This document shows positions 11,832 to 24,299 of a DNA stretch of 64,000 nucleotides, one piece after another; the first letter of the stretch is position 1; each line of letters starts with the position of its first letter. Source of the DNA: Sphaeramia orbicularis (lineage: Eukaryota; Chordata; Actinopteri; Kurtiformes; Apogonidae); the NCBI RefSeq assembly GCF_902148855.1, contig NC_043969.1:30323853-30387852 (forward strand). The letters are read 5' to 3'. The position numbers and the translations under genes are program-made. Under the pieces are notes generated by a model that did not search any database, had not been told where the DNA came from, and saw only the letters and a list, made by a program, of their open reading frames with translations.

Positions 11832-14800
11832 GTGTGTGTATAAAAAATGGTTCTCACCTGTACACTGGTGAACAGGCAGACACTTCCTCTCTGTAGACCT
11901 GGACCAAACCACTTCATCAAAGCTGCAGCACCAGGATGAGCTGAGCGGAAAGCTGCCAGAACCACCATGGTCTTCACCAGAAGACAGGAAACACAAAGTA
12001 CAAAGCTGATCCCAAAGGCTGCCTGCTGGAACCGACAAGACCAGACTGATGGACGACCAATGAACACCAGAGAACACAGGAAGCAGAGCTTCAGCGACAG
12101 AAGAAGAAGGAAACTCAGCTCTGAGTTGTTGGCTCGAACCTTAAGGTGAATAAGATTAATAGATGAACATGAAACTATTTAAACAGTTTCTCATAATTTA
12201 TTTATAAGAAACAAGTGAAATACTGTTTGAAATTTTGATATCCAATCTCACCATAGGTGTTTGACGGTAGTAAAGGAAAACTACAAACACAGCTGTTGTC
12301 ACTATGACACCAGACACAGCGACTATAGTCAGAGTAATGCCCAGTGTTTCATTAAAGGACAGGAAGTCTGTTTCGCGACGTATACAGACAGTTCGCTCAG
12401 TATTGGACCAAAACTCAGTTGGACAACGTTCACAGTGGAGGGAACCTGGGAGAAGAAAAAGAAGTTTGACAAGGATGATGAACACAACAAAATGATATTT
12501 TCCATTTGCATGACTGTCTGTGATCTTTTGGTTCTGTAGTTTCCTCACCTGTTATATTACTAATTTCTCCTTCTCCACATGGAATACAGTCAAAGCAGCA
12601 AACAGGTTCTCCTTTCCTGTTGGCCTTTCGAGTACCTGGGGGACAGCTCTTACTGCAAACTGAGACAGGAACCTGGAAATTATGCAGAATTATTGCATTA
12701 CTGATATGCTCTTCTGATTTGGCAAAATTATCTGGTAATTAGTCATTTTTAATCTGAATACCTCATCGGATCCTGTGTTCCACTGAATAGCAGACTCATT
12801 TAGGTGGACATCAAACTCATCCACATAACCAATCAATACAAGTTTAAGTGAACCCTCAGGGGTTTTCTGCCAGTTGACAAGATCATACTTTGGTGGAATA
12901 TCAGATCCTTGGAAATAAAATCTTTCCCCATTTGGTGTGGAGATATTCACTTTGTTCATGTGCTTCAGCAGCTGCAGGCAGAAATTTTAGTTTCATTTGA
13001 GCAAATTTTCAACATTCGTTACTAAAAGCTGGTGCAGAAAAATTCAATTTCGTGAAGAGATGAAGCAGGATTATTTTACCTCTCTGGGTTTGATATGTTT
13101 TGCAGAGGAGCAGGTGGAGCTGTTGTTCGTAGGACTGTCTCTGTTTGGGCAGGAGAGAAGGCTGTGAAGGGCGTGAGCTGCTGCATAAACAGCAAGATAC
13201 ACATTATATGTCCACCTCAACTGAGACACGTCAGTAAAGATGTTCTGCACATTCTCCAGAGTCTCTGTCCCATTGCAGGGTGGTAGAGAAGATTTTTTAA
13301 AGGACCTTTTAGCAGGAGATGAAGTAGAGACATTTGATGGGAACACAGTTTTTAGTGAAGAAGAGGAATTTGATGAGAGAGGTGGTTTATGAGCTTGTGT
13401 AGCTTCAGGACTACATCCGAACTCTTTTTCCCATAATTTACTTATAAACACGTCATCTGGACGACTATATGGGTTTAAACTCCTTAAATAATTTTCAAAT
13501 CCAGGAATTGTTGAACTCCGAATGGCCACACCAACAACACCACTTGCTACTTTGGAAATAGCAAAATTTTGCAGAAGTACATCTCTGGCGCTCCAGGCTT
13601 CACTGGCCAGAAACTGTTTGTCAGTCACCTGTAATAAGGTGAGCCATTGACAATTATTTTTTATTTATTTCCCCCACAGAAATGTGCAATATGAATGCTT
13701 TCAATAATTAAGCCAGTATATGATACATGTTCAAGTAGTTTTACTTACATTTTTGTCAGTCAGTTCAAGAAATAGCTGAATTACCCCAAAATGCCAGCAA
13801 AAAATCAGAATCACCCTGGCAGTTGAAGCTTGAATTGTAGCTGCTATTTTTTTGACATCTTCCATTATCTTTTCCCGTCTGACTGTTTCAATAAATGCTA
13901 AACAGATCCCTTTTCCCTGAATCTCCTCTTGGAACACCTGAATGGTTGAAGTGACACCAATAAATATAATGTATTTAAATATACAATGAAAAGGTGAAAA
14001 CATGCAAATATACCTGTAATGCAGAATGACCATATCCATCATTTGCTATCACTGCTCCAATCCAAGTCCATTTGAAGTGTAAAACTAGTCTTGCAATGGC
14101 TCGAGCTTGGTAAACATCACTCGAGACAGTTCTGAAAAAATTTGGAAATTTGTGCCTGTCACTGAGACAAGGGCAAGTTGCTGAATAACTTATCTGAGAA
14201 AAGGGACAAAAGTATAATATTGAAACTTTTTCAAAAGAGATTTCATTAGAGTTGTGTTTGTACCACAGTAATAAAACTCACTAGCGGTACAGAGAGAGGC
14301 CCCAGTATCCTGGATAATATAACCCCTGTTGAAGAGAATCCAGGACCAATGATCAAAGGAGCAGACTGACCCCCTGATGATAGAATTAAACACATAATTA
14401 TATTAGACAGGTCATTTATTTTACATGTCTTGTTTATGTATAAATGACATGTTATTCATAAGCTACATAAGGTACATGACAGTCTTACCAGCTGAATTCC
14501 CAGTTTGTTCATTAGTTGCAGACTGAGGAGTAGAAACAGCTGAGTTACAGCTGTGTGCGTCTCCTCCAACCAACGACAGAGCTGCTTTTAGAGCCAAGGT
14601 GTTTTGTCCACAGCTGTCCAGTATACGGTAACCCAGCTTCACTCCTTGTAACAGGGTGTTGTTACGATTTATCTCCTCCACCGCAAATGCCATAGAATAT
14701 GTCAGCTTTAATTGCAGTATGTTCAAACTGAGACATGTAGAGAACAGAGCAACTGAGAATCACAGATTCACATGATCAGGTATAAAACTAAAATATTTAT

Positions 14801-15235
14801 CATCTTAAAGAGTGGATTTTTGTCACAATGTCAAACATGACTATATATTTTCTTGGAGATTATTGAACACTATAATTATCAGAAGAAATGTTTATAGAAA
14901 AAAATAAATAACACATATAAGAATGAAATAAACAAAAGATACCTAAAATAACCCTCTTGATACAGCATTACAAATACTGTGATTAAATTTTACCCAGTGC
15001 AAGGCTCAAAATATGGCTTCTTAGTGAAGTCCTGCTCTGTAAATGAAAGCAAGTAATTGAGATTAAAGAGCCCGCCAATAATCACATCACCATCCTGAGA
15101 AAGGCCCTTGTTGTTGTTGTGTGTTTCCCACCGAGAGCAGACTGATGCCTGAACCCCCTCCAGTCCTATCTGTCTGCTCAGTAATGTGAGAAGCAGCAGA
15201 GGGAAAGATGAAGAGGACCAGAGGAAACAAGACAT
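11254..15235 (-). CDS. Receptor gene C: OlfC/V2R-like class C GPCR, complete, 907 aa
   Basis: Coding exons: 15235-14994, 14727-14489, 14373-14282, 14193-14014, 13937-13749, 13628-13080, 12971-12762, 12672-12549, 12445-12252, 12139-11858, 11676-11254 (stop TAG). Every exon is open and the phases match those of the other copies. The signal-peptide exon is 15 bp shorter than in B, an in-frame loss of five residues, but remains hydrophobic ([12 protein letters not shown]). Exon 2 is almost the same as in B. The Ser-rich loop of exon 6 is longer ([20 protein letters not shown]), making that exon 549 bp. The pocket segment reads [10 protein letters not shown], with Gly before the conserved Tyr. The last intron carries a long (TA)n tract. 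A polyadenylation-type AATAAA lies at 11167-11172 on this strand. The 5' flank is a duplicate of the 5' flank of B. Confidence 0.9.
11749..11842. repeat. (TA)n microsatellite in the last intron of gene C
   Basis: About 75 bp of uninterrupted TA followed by TATG/GTGT variants, close to the exon 10 splice donor. The corresponding introns of E, F and G lack it. Confidence 0.95.
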
Positions 15236-15584
15236 GGATATAGCTGATCTGGGCAATGAACAGATAAATGTTAAAAGGTCAGAGGTGCAGTAAATCTGTG
15301 TCTGTGTAAAACAAACAAAAAAATCTAAACAAAACAACATACCTCATCAGTCCTGATAATGAAATGCAATAAGCACAGAAAACAATGTTAGTTAAGTCCC
15401 AAATATAGTATTCATTAAACATATATTCTTTACTTATATCCAAATGTAAACATGTGTCCTACCTGCACAGAGAAAGAATAATATAAACCAAAACATGTTT
15501 TACATTGTCACCAGCCCCTATCACAAGTTTAATTGTTATTCAGACACCACACACACCTAAAACTTGTGTAAAGTGATGATGTGA

Positions 15585-15672
15585 GTTTTTATAACACTTG
15601 TAAAATGGAGAAAAAAAAAAAAAAAAACAGATGACACAAGCACATGAGCTCATTTTCCTCTAGAGAGTGATC
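15585..15672 (-). promoter_or_regulatory. Gene C core promoter module
   Basis: ATCACTCTCTAGAGGAAAAT, CATGTGCTTGTGTCATCTG, a T-run (minus strand), then GTTATAAAAACTC. It has the same spacing class as gene B, with a length-variable homopolymer between the parts. Confidence 0.65.
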
Positions 15673-16291
15673 CAAAAAAGACAGCATTATGTTTGATAAA
15701 CATGTTTGTAGGGTGGTTGGGTAAAATGGTGTGGTTGTGTGTGCTCTTGGATGATAATTAGTGTGTTAATCATTTTATTTTTTTAACCATTGAAGAAAGG
15801 ACTTCATAATGAGCATTTATTGGCAGGTTCTCACCATCAAAGAGTTATTTGCAAGTAAAACTTGTTTGTTGGTTTAGGATTACAATGACATTTACACTAG
15901 ATTTAGGGTTAGACATTCATTTGCAAAGTTACATTTAGTGTTACAGGCTGTTGAATGTATTCTATCAGTGCCTGTCCTTAGAGTGATGCATGAAAGTGTC
16001 AATGTGTTGTATTGGCACTAAAAAGTACAAAATGAGGAATGGATGTGGAATGCACTTTTTTTTTTTTTTTTTCTTTTCTTTACTTTAAATGATATGTTAT
16101 GAAGAACATTTTGGTTGTATTTGAATGAAATACATTCTGATATTAAAAAAAAAAAAAAAAAACAACAACTGTATGACTGTGCAAAACATCTTTATTTGGT
16201 CTCCTAAACTGATGTATATGGAAGGTTGAATAGGTGTTGTCTTTCATACACAGATATAATCAATTATCACAACTTGACTTAAAGAGAAGAC
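15673..16291. other. Upstream flank of gene C and 3'UTR of gene D
   Basis: Duplicate of 8162-8690. Contains a T-run near 16057 and an A-run near 16145. The D polyadenylation-type signal is at 16191-16196. Confidence 0.5.
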
Positions 16292-19200
16292 CTATCTGGC
16301 CATCAGATACTTCTTAGTATTTTTCTCAGGCCTCAAAACTATAATGAAACATTTTGGGGCAAAGATACAGAACAATAAACCATAACTAGAGGCCAGGATT
16401 GCAAAAATTTCAACAGCAACCACATATTTCCCAGGAGAGCTAACATAAGCAGGGACAAAGGCCACCCAAACAGCACAAAATATCAGCATGCTGAAAGTGA
16501 TCAGTTTGGCCTCATTGAAGTTGTCAGGGAGTTTCCTGGCAAGAAAAGCCAAGAGGAGGCAGGTGCAGGCCAGCAGACCGATGTAGCCCAGAACCAGAGA
16601 GAAGCCCACCACAGAGGCCATGGCACACTTCAAAGTGACCTTTGAACCTTGGATACCCAAGTCACGGTGAGGTACTGGAGGACTGAGAGACAACCATATG
16701 ATGCAGATGATGATCTGGAAGAAAATAAACCATGATTAACTTGTCATTTTTGTGTGTAAATATTTAGATATTTATTTAAAAACAACTGGTTCTCACCAAG
16801 GTTATTATCGTTAACGAAAACGAACGAAATGACGAAAACTAAAATTGAAAAAACATTTTCGTTAACTGAAATAAATAAAAACTCTAATTAAAAGAAAAAA
16901 ACGATAACTAACTGAAACTGTATTGTGAGCTTACAAAACTAACTAAAACGTATAAAAATTATGCATACAATTCCCTTCGTTTTCGTTTCTGTCAATGTCG
17001 GATTGATATGAAATTAATTTATTTCACTTCAGCAGTTTGAGCTGGTGACACCATACTACACTACACAGTCTGTCATGTCTGGTCACTGGTGGTTTCCAGT
17101 CGTCTTCTGGTCCCCACTCTACCTGGAACATACAGACTAAAGCTGGGACACAGCAGCACAGTCCTGTCTGGGGTTTACTGTAGTGATACATGGGTCGGGT
17201 TTTTTTTTTTTTTTGGCGTACCGTGTGTGTGCGCGTGAGTGACAGACAGAGCTGAGCTAAAGTACAGAGTCAAACAGGACTAGCATCCAGGTTAAAACTG
17301 GAGAGTTTATCACCATGAAAAGGCCTTCCAAGCCCTGAACTGCACAGTTTAGAAGAGGAGAAAAGAGGAGGATCAAACTAATCCAATTACAGAGGTATGG
17401 AACCTGTTAGAATGTTAAAAAACGTTTGATGGTACTAGCAACAGCTAGCTGAACTGAACTGAAGCAAAGTTGGCTAATAATGGAACTGGAGATGATTAAG
17501 AGATGAGATATCTGCTAAGGTGTGGTTTACTGATGAGGAACTGGGTTATATATGTTTATAAGTGGTTTGTATATGTTTCTGTCTGCTTTAACTGCTGGTT
17601 AGCTGGTTTATAATAGGTTCCTATCTGCTTTAACTGCTGGTTTATAATATGTTCCTATCTGCTTTAACTGCTGGTTAGCTGGTTTATATATGTTTCTATC
17701 TGCTTTAACTGCTGGTTAGCTGGTTTATAATATGTTCCTATCTGCTTTAACTGCTGGTTAGCTGGTTTATATATGTTTCTGTCTGCTTTAACTGCTGGTT
17801 AGCTGGTTTATAATATGTTCCTATCTGCTTTAACTGCTGGTTAGCTGGTTTATATATGTTTCTATCTGCTTTAACTGCTGGTTAGCTGGTTTATATATGT
17901 TTCTATCTGCTTTAACTGCTGGTTAGCTGGTTTATATATGTTTCTATCTGCTTTAACTGCTGGTTAGCTGGTTTATATATGTTTCTATCTGCTTTAACTG
18001 CTGGCTGCATTGTGCATCTCCTCTCATGCTTTGCACATCTTCGCATTGTTTCACGAAAGTGACGTTGTGTATGGATTGCACCCCACCTCAACCTGCTATA
18101 GGGAATTTATACATTGTACGGTACATTGTGTCTCTGCTCAGTCCATGAGCCGCCCTAACCCGACCCCCAAATAAAGTGTCCAGGGTAACCCATATCCATG
18201 CCTCACTAATTTCTTTGAATAGGATGATGAGGAAGATAAAATATATGAAATAACTAAAACTAATACTAAAACTAAACTAAACTAAACTAAAACTAAGCAT
18301 TCAGAAAAAAACGATAACTAATAAAAACTAACAAACCTGCTCTAAAAACTAATTAAAACTAACTGAATAAGAGAAAAAAAAGTCAAAACTAATTAAAACT
18401 AAACTATAATTAAAAATCCAAAACTATTATAACCTTGGTTCTCACCTGTACACTGGTGAACAGGCAGACACTTCCTCTCTGTAGACCTGGACCAAACCAC
18501 TTCATCAAAGCTGCAGCACCGGGACGAGCTGAGCGGAAAGCTGCCAGAACCACCATGGTCTTCACCAGAAGACATGAAACACAGAGTACAAAGCTGATCC
18601 CAAAGGCTGCCTGCTGGAACCGACAAGACCAGACTGATGGACGACCAATGAACACCAGAGAACACAGGAAGCAGAGCTTCAGCGACAGAAGAAGAAGGAA
18701 ACTCAGCTCTGAGTTGTTGGCTCGAACCTAAAGGGGAATGAGATTTTCAGAAAACTTTAGATGGTTTATACATTATCTCTTATCGTTTGTTTTTAGAATC
18801 AAGTCACATATTATCTAAAAGTTTCCTATGTAATCTCACCATAGGTGTCTGGCGAAAGTAACTGAACACCATAAACACAGCTGTTGTCACTATGACACCA
18901 GACACAGCTACTGCAGTCAGAGTAATGCCCAGTGTTTCATTAAAGGACAGGAAGTCTGTCTGACGACGTATACAGACAGTTCGCTCAGTATTGGACCAAA
19001 ACTCAGATGGACAACGCTCACAGTGGAGGGAATCTAGGAGAAATAAGATGTTAAGAGAATTTGCAGTTGAAAAGATGACTGTCATCCTTTGATTGTTTAA
19101 TTTTCTAACCTGTTATATTACTAATTTCCCCTTCACTACATGGAATACAGTCAAAGCAGCAAACAGGTTCTCCTTTCCTGTTGGCTTTTCGGGTACCTGG

Positions 19201-21847
19201 GGGACAGCTCTTACTGCACACTGAGACAGGAACCTGGAAATCATAATAAACCGTCTTAAGGATCGAATCTGGTGAACTGACAAGTCAAGAGAAAGAAATG
19301 TAATTAGAGAAATCTGAATACCTTATTGGATCCTGTGTTCCACTGAATAACTGACTCATTAAGTTGAATCACAAACTCATCCACATGACCAATTACTACA
19401 AGTTTAAGTGAACCCTCCGGGGTTTTTTGCCAGTTGACAAGATCATACTTTGGCGGAATATCAGCTCCTTGAAATGAAAACATGTCTCCTTGGGGTGTGG
19501 AGATATTTACTGTCTTCAAGTGCTGCAATAGCTGAGATCACACATTTATTTTATTTTTATTTTTTTATTCTGGGAGTCATTTCACTATTTTCTATTTTGC
19601 AAAGTTTCAACATTCTCTATGACAGTAATATTTGTGAAAAAAACTAATTGAACTCTTTGAAGGGAAGAAACTATTTTATTCTACCTCTCTGGGTTTGATG
19701 TGTTTTGCAGAGGAGCAGGTGGAGCTGTTGTTTGTAGGACTGTCTCTGTTTGGGCAGGAGAGAAGGCTGTGAAGGGCGTGAGCTGCTGCATAAACAGCAA
19801 GATATACGTTATATGTCACCCTTAACTGAGACACGTCAGTAAGTCGACTCTGCACATCCTCCAGAGACTCTGTCCCAGTGCAGGGTGGTAGAGAAGACCT
19901 TTGAAGGGAGCTTTTAGAGGGAGTAGAATTCAACACATTTGATGTATGATTAAGCCATGACTTTAGTGGGGGAGAGGAGTCTGAATTGAGACGTGATTGA
20001 TGTGGTTGTGTAGTTTCAGGACTACATCCAAACTCTTTTTTCCAGTACTCTTTCATAAACATATCATTTGGACGATTATATGGATTTAACCCTCTGACAT
20101 AATTTTCAAACCCAGGTATTGTTGAACTTCGAACAGCCACACCAATAACACCACTTGCCACCTTAGAGACAGCAGGGGTTTGGAGAAGATTATTACTGGT
20201 GCTCCAAAGTTCACTGGCCAGAAACTGTCTGTCAGTCACCTGGAATAAGGATAAGTGGAATTTACAACTATTTACTTTATTAAAAAAAACAAAAACAAAA
20301 CAGCACTTTAGTCTTGTTTCATTGATGAACCAGCAGGTGATAAGTACTATAACATTTTACTCACATTTTTATCTGCCAGTTCAATAAAAAGTTGCTTCAC
20401 AAAACAGAAAATCATGATCACTCTTGCAGTCGAAGATTGAATTGTAATTGCTGCTCTTTTGACATCATTCATATATGTTCCTGCACTGACAGTCTGAATA
20501 AAATCAAAACACACTCTTTTTCCTTGGGTTTCCTCCAGAAATATCTGAAATATAGTGGTCAAAAGAGTAAACATGAAATATTAAATAAAGTATGAATATA
20601 TTTAAAAAACAAGAAAAAAAAAGATTTGGAAGGTAATACTGTGTATGCACCTGTAATGCAGAATGACCCAAATCATCATTTGCTATCACTGCTCCAATCC
20701 AAGTCCATTTGAACCGCAAAACCAGTTGTGCAATGGCTCGCACCTGGTAAACATCACTCGGTATAGTTCTGAAAAAATGTGGAAACTTAACCCTGTCACT
20801 TAGACAAGGGCAAGTTGCTGAGTAACTGATCTGAGAGACAGAGACAGAAACATAATTTTCACACTTTTGATTTAGTCATGCTTTAGTATCAAAAGGTGAA
20901 AGTGACATATTTACATCAACTGCCTGAAAAAAATTCCTCAGAATTTTTTTTTTTTTTTTTTTTTCCCACTGACATATTAAAACTCACAATTGGAACGGAC
21001 AGAGGTCCTAAAACTCTGGACAGTATAGTTCCCACTGCAGATGAAGCAGGGCCAATGACCAAAGGAACAGAGCGACCCCCTGATGACAGCATCATATTTA
21101 TGGTTACATGAGAACAGTAATGCATTACTTTACATACAGGATTGTACAAGACTTTTACACAGTAATGTGCCAAAATAACAATAGTACCTGTTATATTCCC
21201 AGTTTGTCTATTATCTGTAAAGTCAGGACTGGAGGCTGAGTTACAGCTGTGTGTGTCTCCTCCAACCACTGTCAGAGCTGACTGTAGAGCCCAGGCATAT
21301 TTCCCACAGGTGTCCAACATATGGTAACCCAGCTTCACTCCTTGTAGCAGGGTACTGTTTCGGTTTATCTCCTCCACAGCAAATGCCATAGCATACATAA
21401 ACTTTAATGGGAGGATGTTCAGCTTGACTCTGAGGAGAACAAAGCAATTGACATGGTTAAAGATTAAGGAATATATGATGTATAAAAACTTTTATGATCG
21501 TCCCATTTGTTGTTTAAGAAGTTATTCAAGCATGAACAAAGCCATACAAAATACACTACACATGTCATTATGAAAAAGGTGATTAATTTTTACCCTTTGC
21601 AAGGTTCATAATATGGCTTCTTAGTGAAGTCCTGTTCTGTATCTGAAAGCGTGTAATAGAGGTCAAAGATCCCACTAAGAATCAAATCACCATCCTGAAA
21701 CATGCCTTTTTTCATGTGTGCACCCCATCGAGAACACACTGTTGTCTGAACCCCATCCAGTCCTGTCTGTCTGCTCAGCACAGTGAGAAGCAGCAGAGGG
21801 AAGGACGAGGAGGACCATCGAGTTAAGAGGCAGAGAAACCAAGACAT
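16292..21847 (-). CDS. Receptor gene D: OlfC/V2R-like class C GPCR, complete, 911 aa
   Basis: Coding exons: 21847-21594, 21429-21188, 21079-20988, 20830-20651, 20544-20365, 20239-19685, 19531-19322, 19233-19110, 19033-18840, 18727-18446, 16714-16292 (stop TAG). This is the most divergent copy: exon 2 starts three bases longer, exon 5 is three codons shorter, and exon 6 carries a distinct loop ([18 protein letters not shown]). The pocket segment reads [10 protein letters not shown], so the position equivalent to CaSR Tyr218 is Leu. The last intron is 1.7 kb because of a 1639-bp insertion whose target duplication includes the exon 10 splice donor. The working donor should be the proximal copy at 18444-18445. 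Exon 8 uses the donor GTTAGA. A polyadenylation-type AATAAA lies at 16191-16196. Exons 10-11 are nearly the same as in the other copies despite the divergence elsewhere. Confidence 0.88.
16798..18436. mobile_element. 1639-bp non-autonomous DNA element in gene D, 10-bp target duplication
   Basis: Ends are AAGGTTATTATCGTT and, inverted, AAGGTTATAATAGTT. The flanks carry the direct repeat GGTTCTCACC at 16788-16797 and 18437-18446. No transposase seen. Both termini are rich in ACTAAAACTAAA-type text. A 9-11 bp target duplication would suit a Mutator-like element, but the class is inference. It contains a 41-bp minisatellite. Confidence 0.75.
17563..18003. repeat. 41-bp minisatellite, about 11 copies
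   Basis: The unit contains GCTTTAACTGCTGGTTAGCT and GTTTATATATGTTTCTATCT. Some copies read TAATATGTTCC instead of TATATGTTTC, so there are at least two alternating variants. It lies wholly inside the element in the last intron of gene D. Confidence 0.9.
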
Positions 21848-22238
21848 GGATGTAGCTGATCTGTACAATGAACAGGACAGTATTTGTTAAAGTAAAAAAA
21901 AAAACAACCTCTCCTTATGTCATAAATAAATCAATAAATCAGTTAATCTGACAAAAAACCTACCTTATCAAAGCTAAATATTGAATGCAGCAAGTTCAGA
22001 CAAAAAAAATAGTAGATACAGCGCAGACAGCATTCCAAATTTACTAAAAATATGTTCACAAGTCATATGTCTACATGTAATTCTGTGAGCTACCTGCAAA
22101 ACAGTGCATGATAAAAGCAAAGCAAGTCTCACCTCATGAAAGGACTCCTATCACAAGCAAAATTATGCTGTAAGTAAAAAGTGCAAAAACAAAACCCCAC
22201 ACACCTACACATTCTGCTTCACTGAAATTTTGCCCAGA

Positions 22239-22313
22239 GTTTATATAACAGTGGAGAAATGACAGAAAAACAGATGACACAAACACATGAGCCAATTTTC
22301 CTCTCTAGAGTGA
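22239..22313 (-). promoter_or_regulatory. Gene D core promoter module
   Basis: GTCACTCTAGAGAGGAAAAT, CATGTGTTTGTGTCATCTG, then TTATATAAACTC as the TATA box, about 390 bp upstream of the start codon. Confidence 0.65.
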
Positions 22314-22643
22314 CAGCAAAAACAAAAGGGCATTACAAGTCATAAACATGTTATTGTTAGGGTACACTGGTGTACGTGTCTGTGCTCTGTATAATTATGA
22401 GACCCTCCAAAGATATAATTATTGTAAGAAACAATTTTGACCAGTGAGGTGATAACTTGATGATATTTTGGCTGATTTTCACATAAGGACCAAGTGCTTC
22501 TTCTATGGCAGTTCCCAAATGAATTTTGCTATTTATTTAATCATTCTTAACTGATTTATCACCATTTATCATATATTGTCCTCTGTATTTTGTGTTTTTT
22601 AGTGTAAATCATGTATTTTCCTGTATGTAATTTTCTGATAAAA

Positions 22644-22706
<63 letters not shown>

Positions 22707-23398
22707 TGAACATAAAACAAGCATCTCCATTTACTGTCATTAATCAAACTCCATGGGCTTTACTGGTGAATCAATGTTGTAGAAGGTGATGGTGCTTCCA
22801 CATTCACTATGGAGCCTCTGAACGTCCAAATGGTTCATATCTGATGACCATGAAAAGATGATAAACTGAATTTTACACCAATTATTTACATGTATTGACA
22901 GGATTACTGGATCAACAGGTATTAAACAGTTTAGGTCAGTAGATGGTTTTGGTCACCAGTGGTTGTTTGGGTCTTAATGGGTTAAAGTGGACATCTAAAG
23001 GGATATTGCCATTATTTGTGCATATAGACCATACATATATAGTGAATGAAGCCTTTCTGTCCCTGCCGGTTAAAGCATTATTCATTACAGCTGTGATTTA
23101 ATGTGAGCAGCATGCCCCTGTGTCTCTCAATTCTGACTTTTGAAACATGTATAAGGCAAAGGGTTTGTATTAAATAAATCAACAGGAGCTTGTATGCAGG
23201 GGTTGGCAAAACAGAAAGTTAGTCTGAGCATTCAAGGTGGGGGCAGGAAACTGTTAAATACCTTCTTGAGGTGTAAACCAAATGTAGTGCTTTCTCTCCC
23301 CTGGCTGAAAAATCCACATGCTGATGGAAATTAGGGAGAATAGTTCTACCTTTTGACAAACAGAACAGTCTACATTTAGAATAGAATTGTTCATATGG
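22314..23398. other. Intergenic D-P2, left part
   Basis: AT-rich sequence with a (TTA)n microsatellite at about 22645-22704. No coding exon recognised. Confidence 0.4.
22645..22704. repeat. (TTA)n microsatellite
   Basis: About 20 uninterrupted ATT/TTA triplets. Confidence 0.95.
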
Positions 23399-23915
23399 CA
23401 CATGTAGCCATAGCGCTGTCCAGTGTTGAACCTATTTATAAGGTTTACAGGTTAATATAAGTTGCCCATAGGTGTGAATGTGAGAATGATTGTTTGTCTC
23501 TATATATCAGTTCTGCAATGAACTGGCGACATGTCCAGGTTGTACCCCGGCTTTGCCCATAAGTAGCTGGGATAACCTCCAGTGAGCCCCGTGACCCTAG
23601 TGAGGATAAAGCGGGTTCAGAAAATGAATGAATGAATGAATGTTGCCATGACGCTGTCCAGTGCTGAACCTGTTTATAAGGCACATGTGCCCAGAGCGCT
23701 GTCCAGTGCTGAACCTATTTTTAAGGCACATGTAGCCATAGCGCTGTCCAGTGCTGAACCTGTTTATAAGGCACATGTGCCCAGAGCGCTGTCCAGTGCT
23801 GAACCCGTTTATAATGCACATGTAGCGATAGCGCTGTCCAATGCTGAACCTGTTTATAAGGCACATGTAGCCATAGCGCTGTCCAGTGCTGAACCTATTT
23901 ATAAAGCAGAGGTAC
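23399..23915. repeat. 45-bp minisatellite split by a retroposon
   Basis: Unit GCGCTGTCCAGTGCTGAACC plus TGTTTATAAGGCACATGT and a short variable part. One copy lies at 23399-23450 and about six at 23640-23915. The 180 bp between (23455-23635) is a common teleost repeat (CTGCAATGAACTGGCGACAT, ending in AATG repeats). Because 45 is divisible by three, long reading frames appear on both strands; I do not regard them as genes. Confidence 0.85.
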
Positions 23916-24299
23916 CAGGCTGCCTGTGCAAAATGACAAATACCTCTATAGTAAAACGTAATCATACAACATTTTATTAAAATCATACAAGCAACCCAAA
24001 TTCTCAGTTGAGTGGCGCTGTATGTTGTAAAATGATTTGATAAAATAGTGTGCTCCGATTGCCCCTAAAATGACTTTCACTGCCCAGAGGTAGATACATA
24101 TATACATTTAATAGTGTTAATGCCAGTGGAAAATACAGCATATATATTTGTGAAGCACAGTCCTAGGAACAGGTAAGATCTTGTACAGACCCAAACACTG
24201 TCAGGCCTCTGGTGGAGGACCAGACCATGAAGAGAGACAATACTGCCAAAAAGGGTGAGAACATAGTGATAGATATTTTTGTACATTTGATTATAAGTT
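23916..24299. other. Intergenic, nothing recognised
   Basis: No exon, repeat unit or motif that I can identify. Confidence 0.3.

Noticed and set aside
11726-12077. Frames running into poly-(YI) from the TA repeat
   Set aside because: Read-through of exon 10 into a microsatellite in the intron.
23455-23635. Possible gene in the repeat between minisatellite copies
   Set aside because: Matches a dispersed teleost repeat by eye (ATGAACTGGCGACATGTCCA) with an AATG tail; no coding signal.
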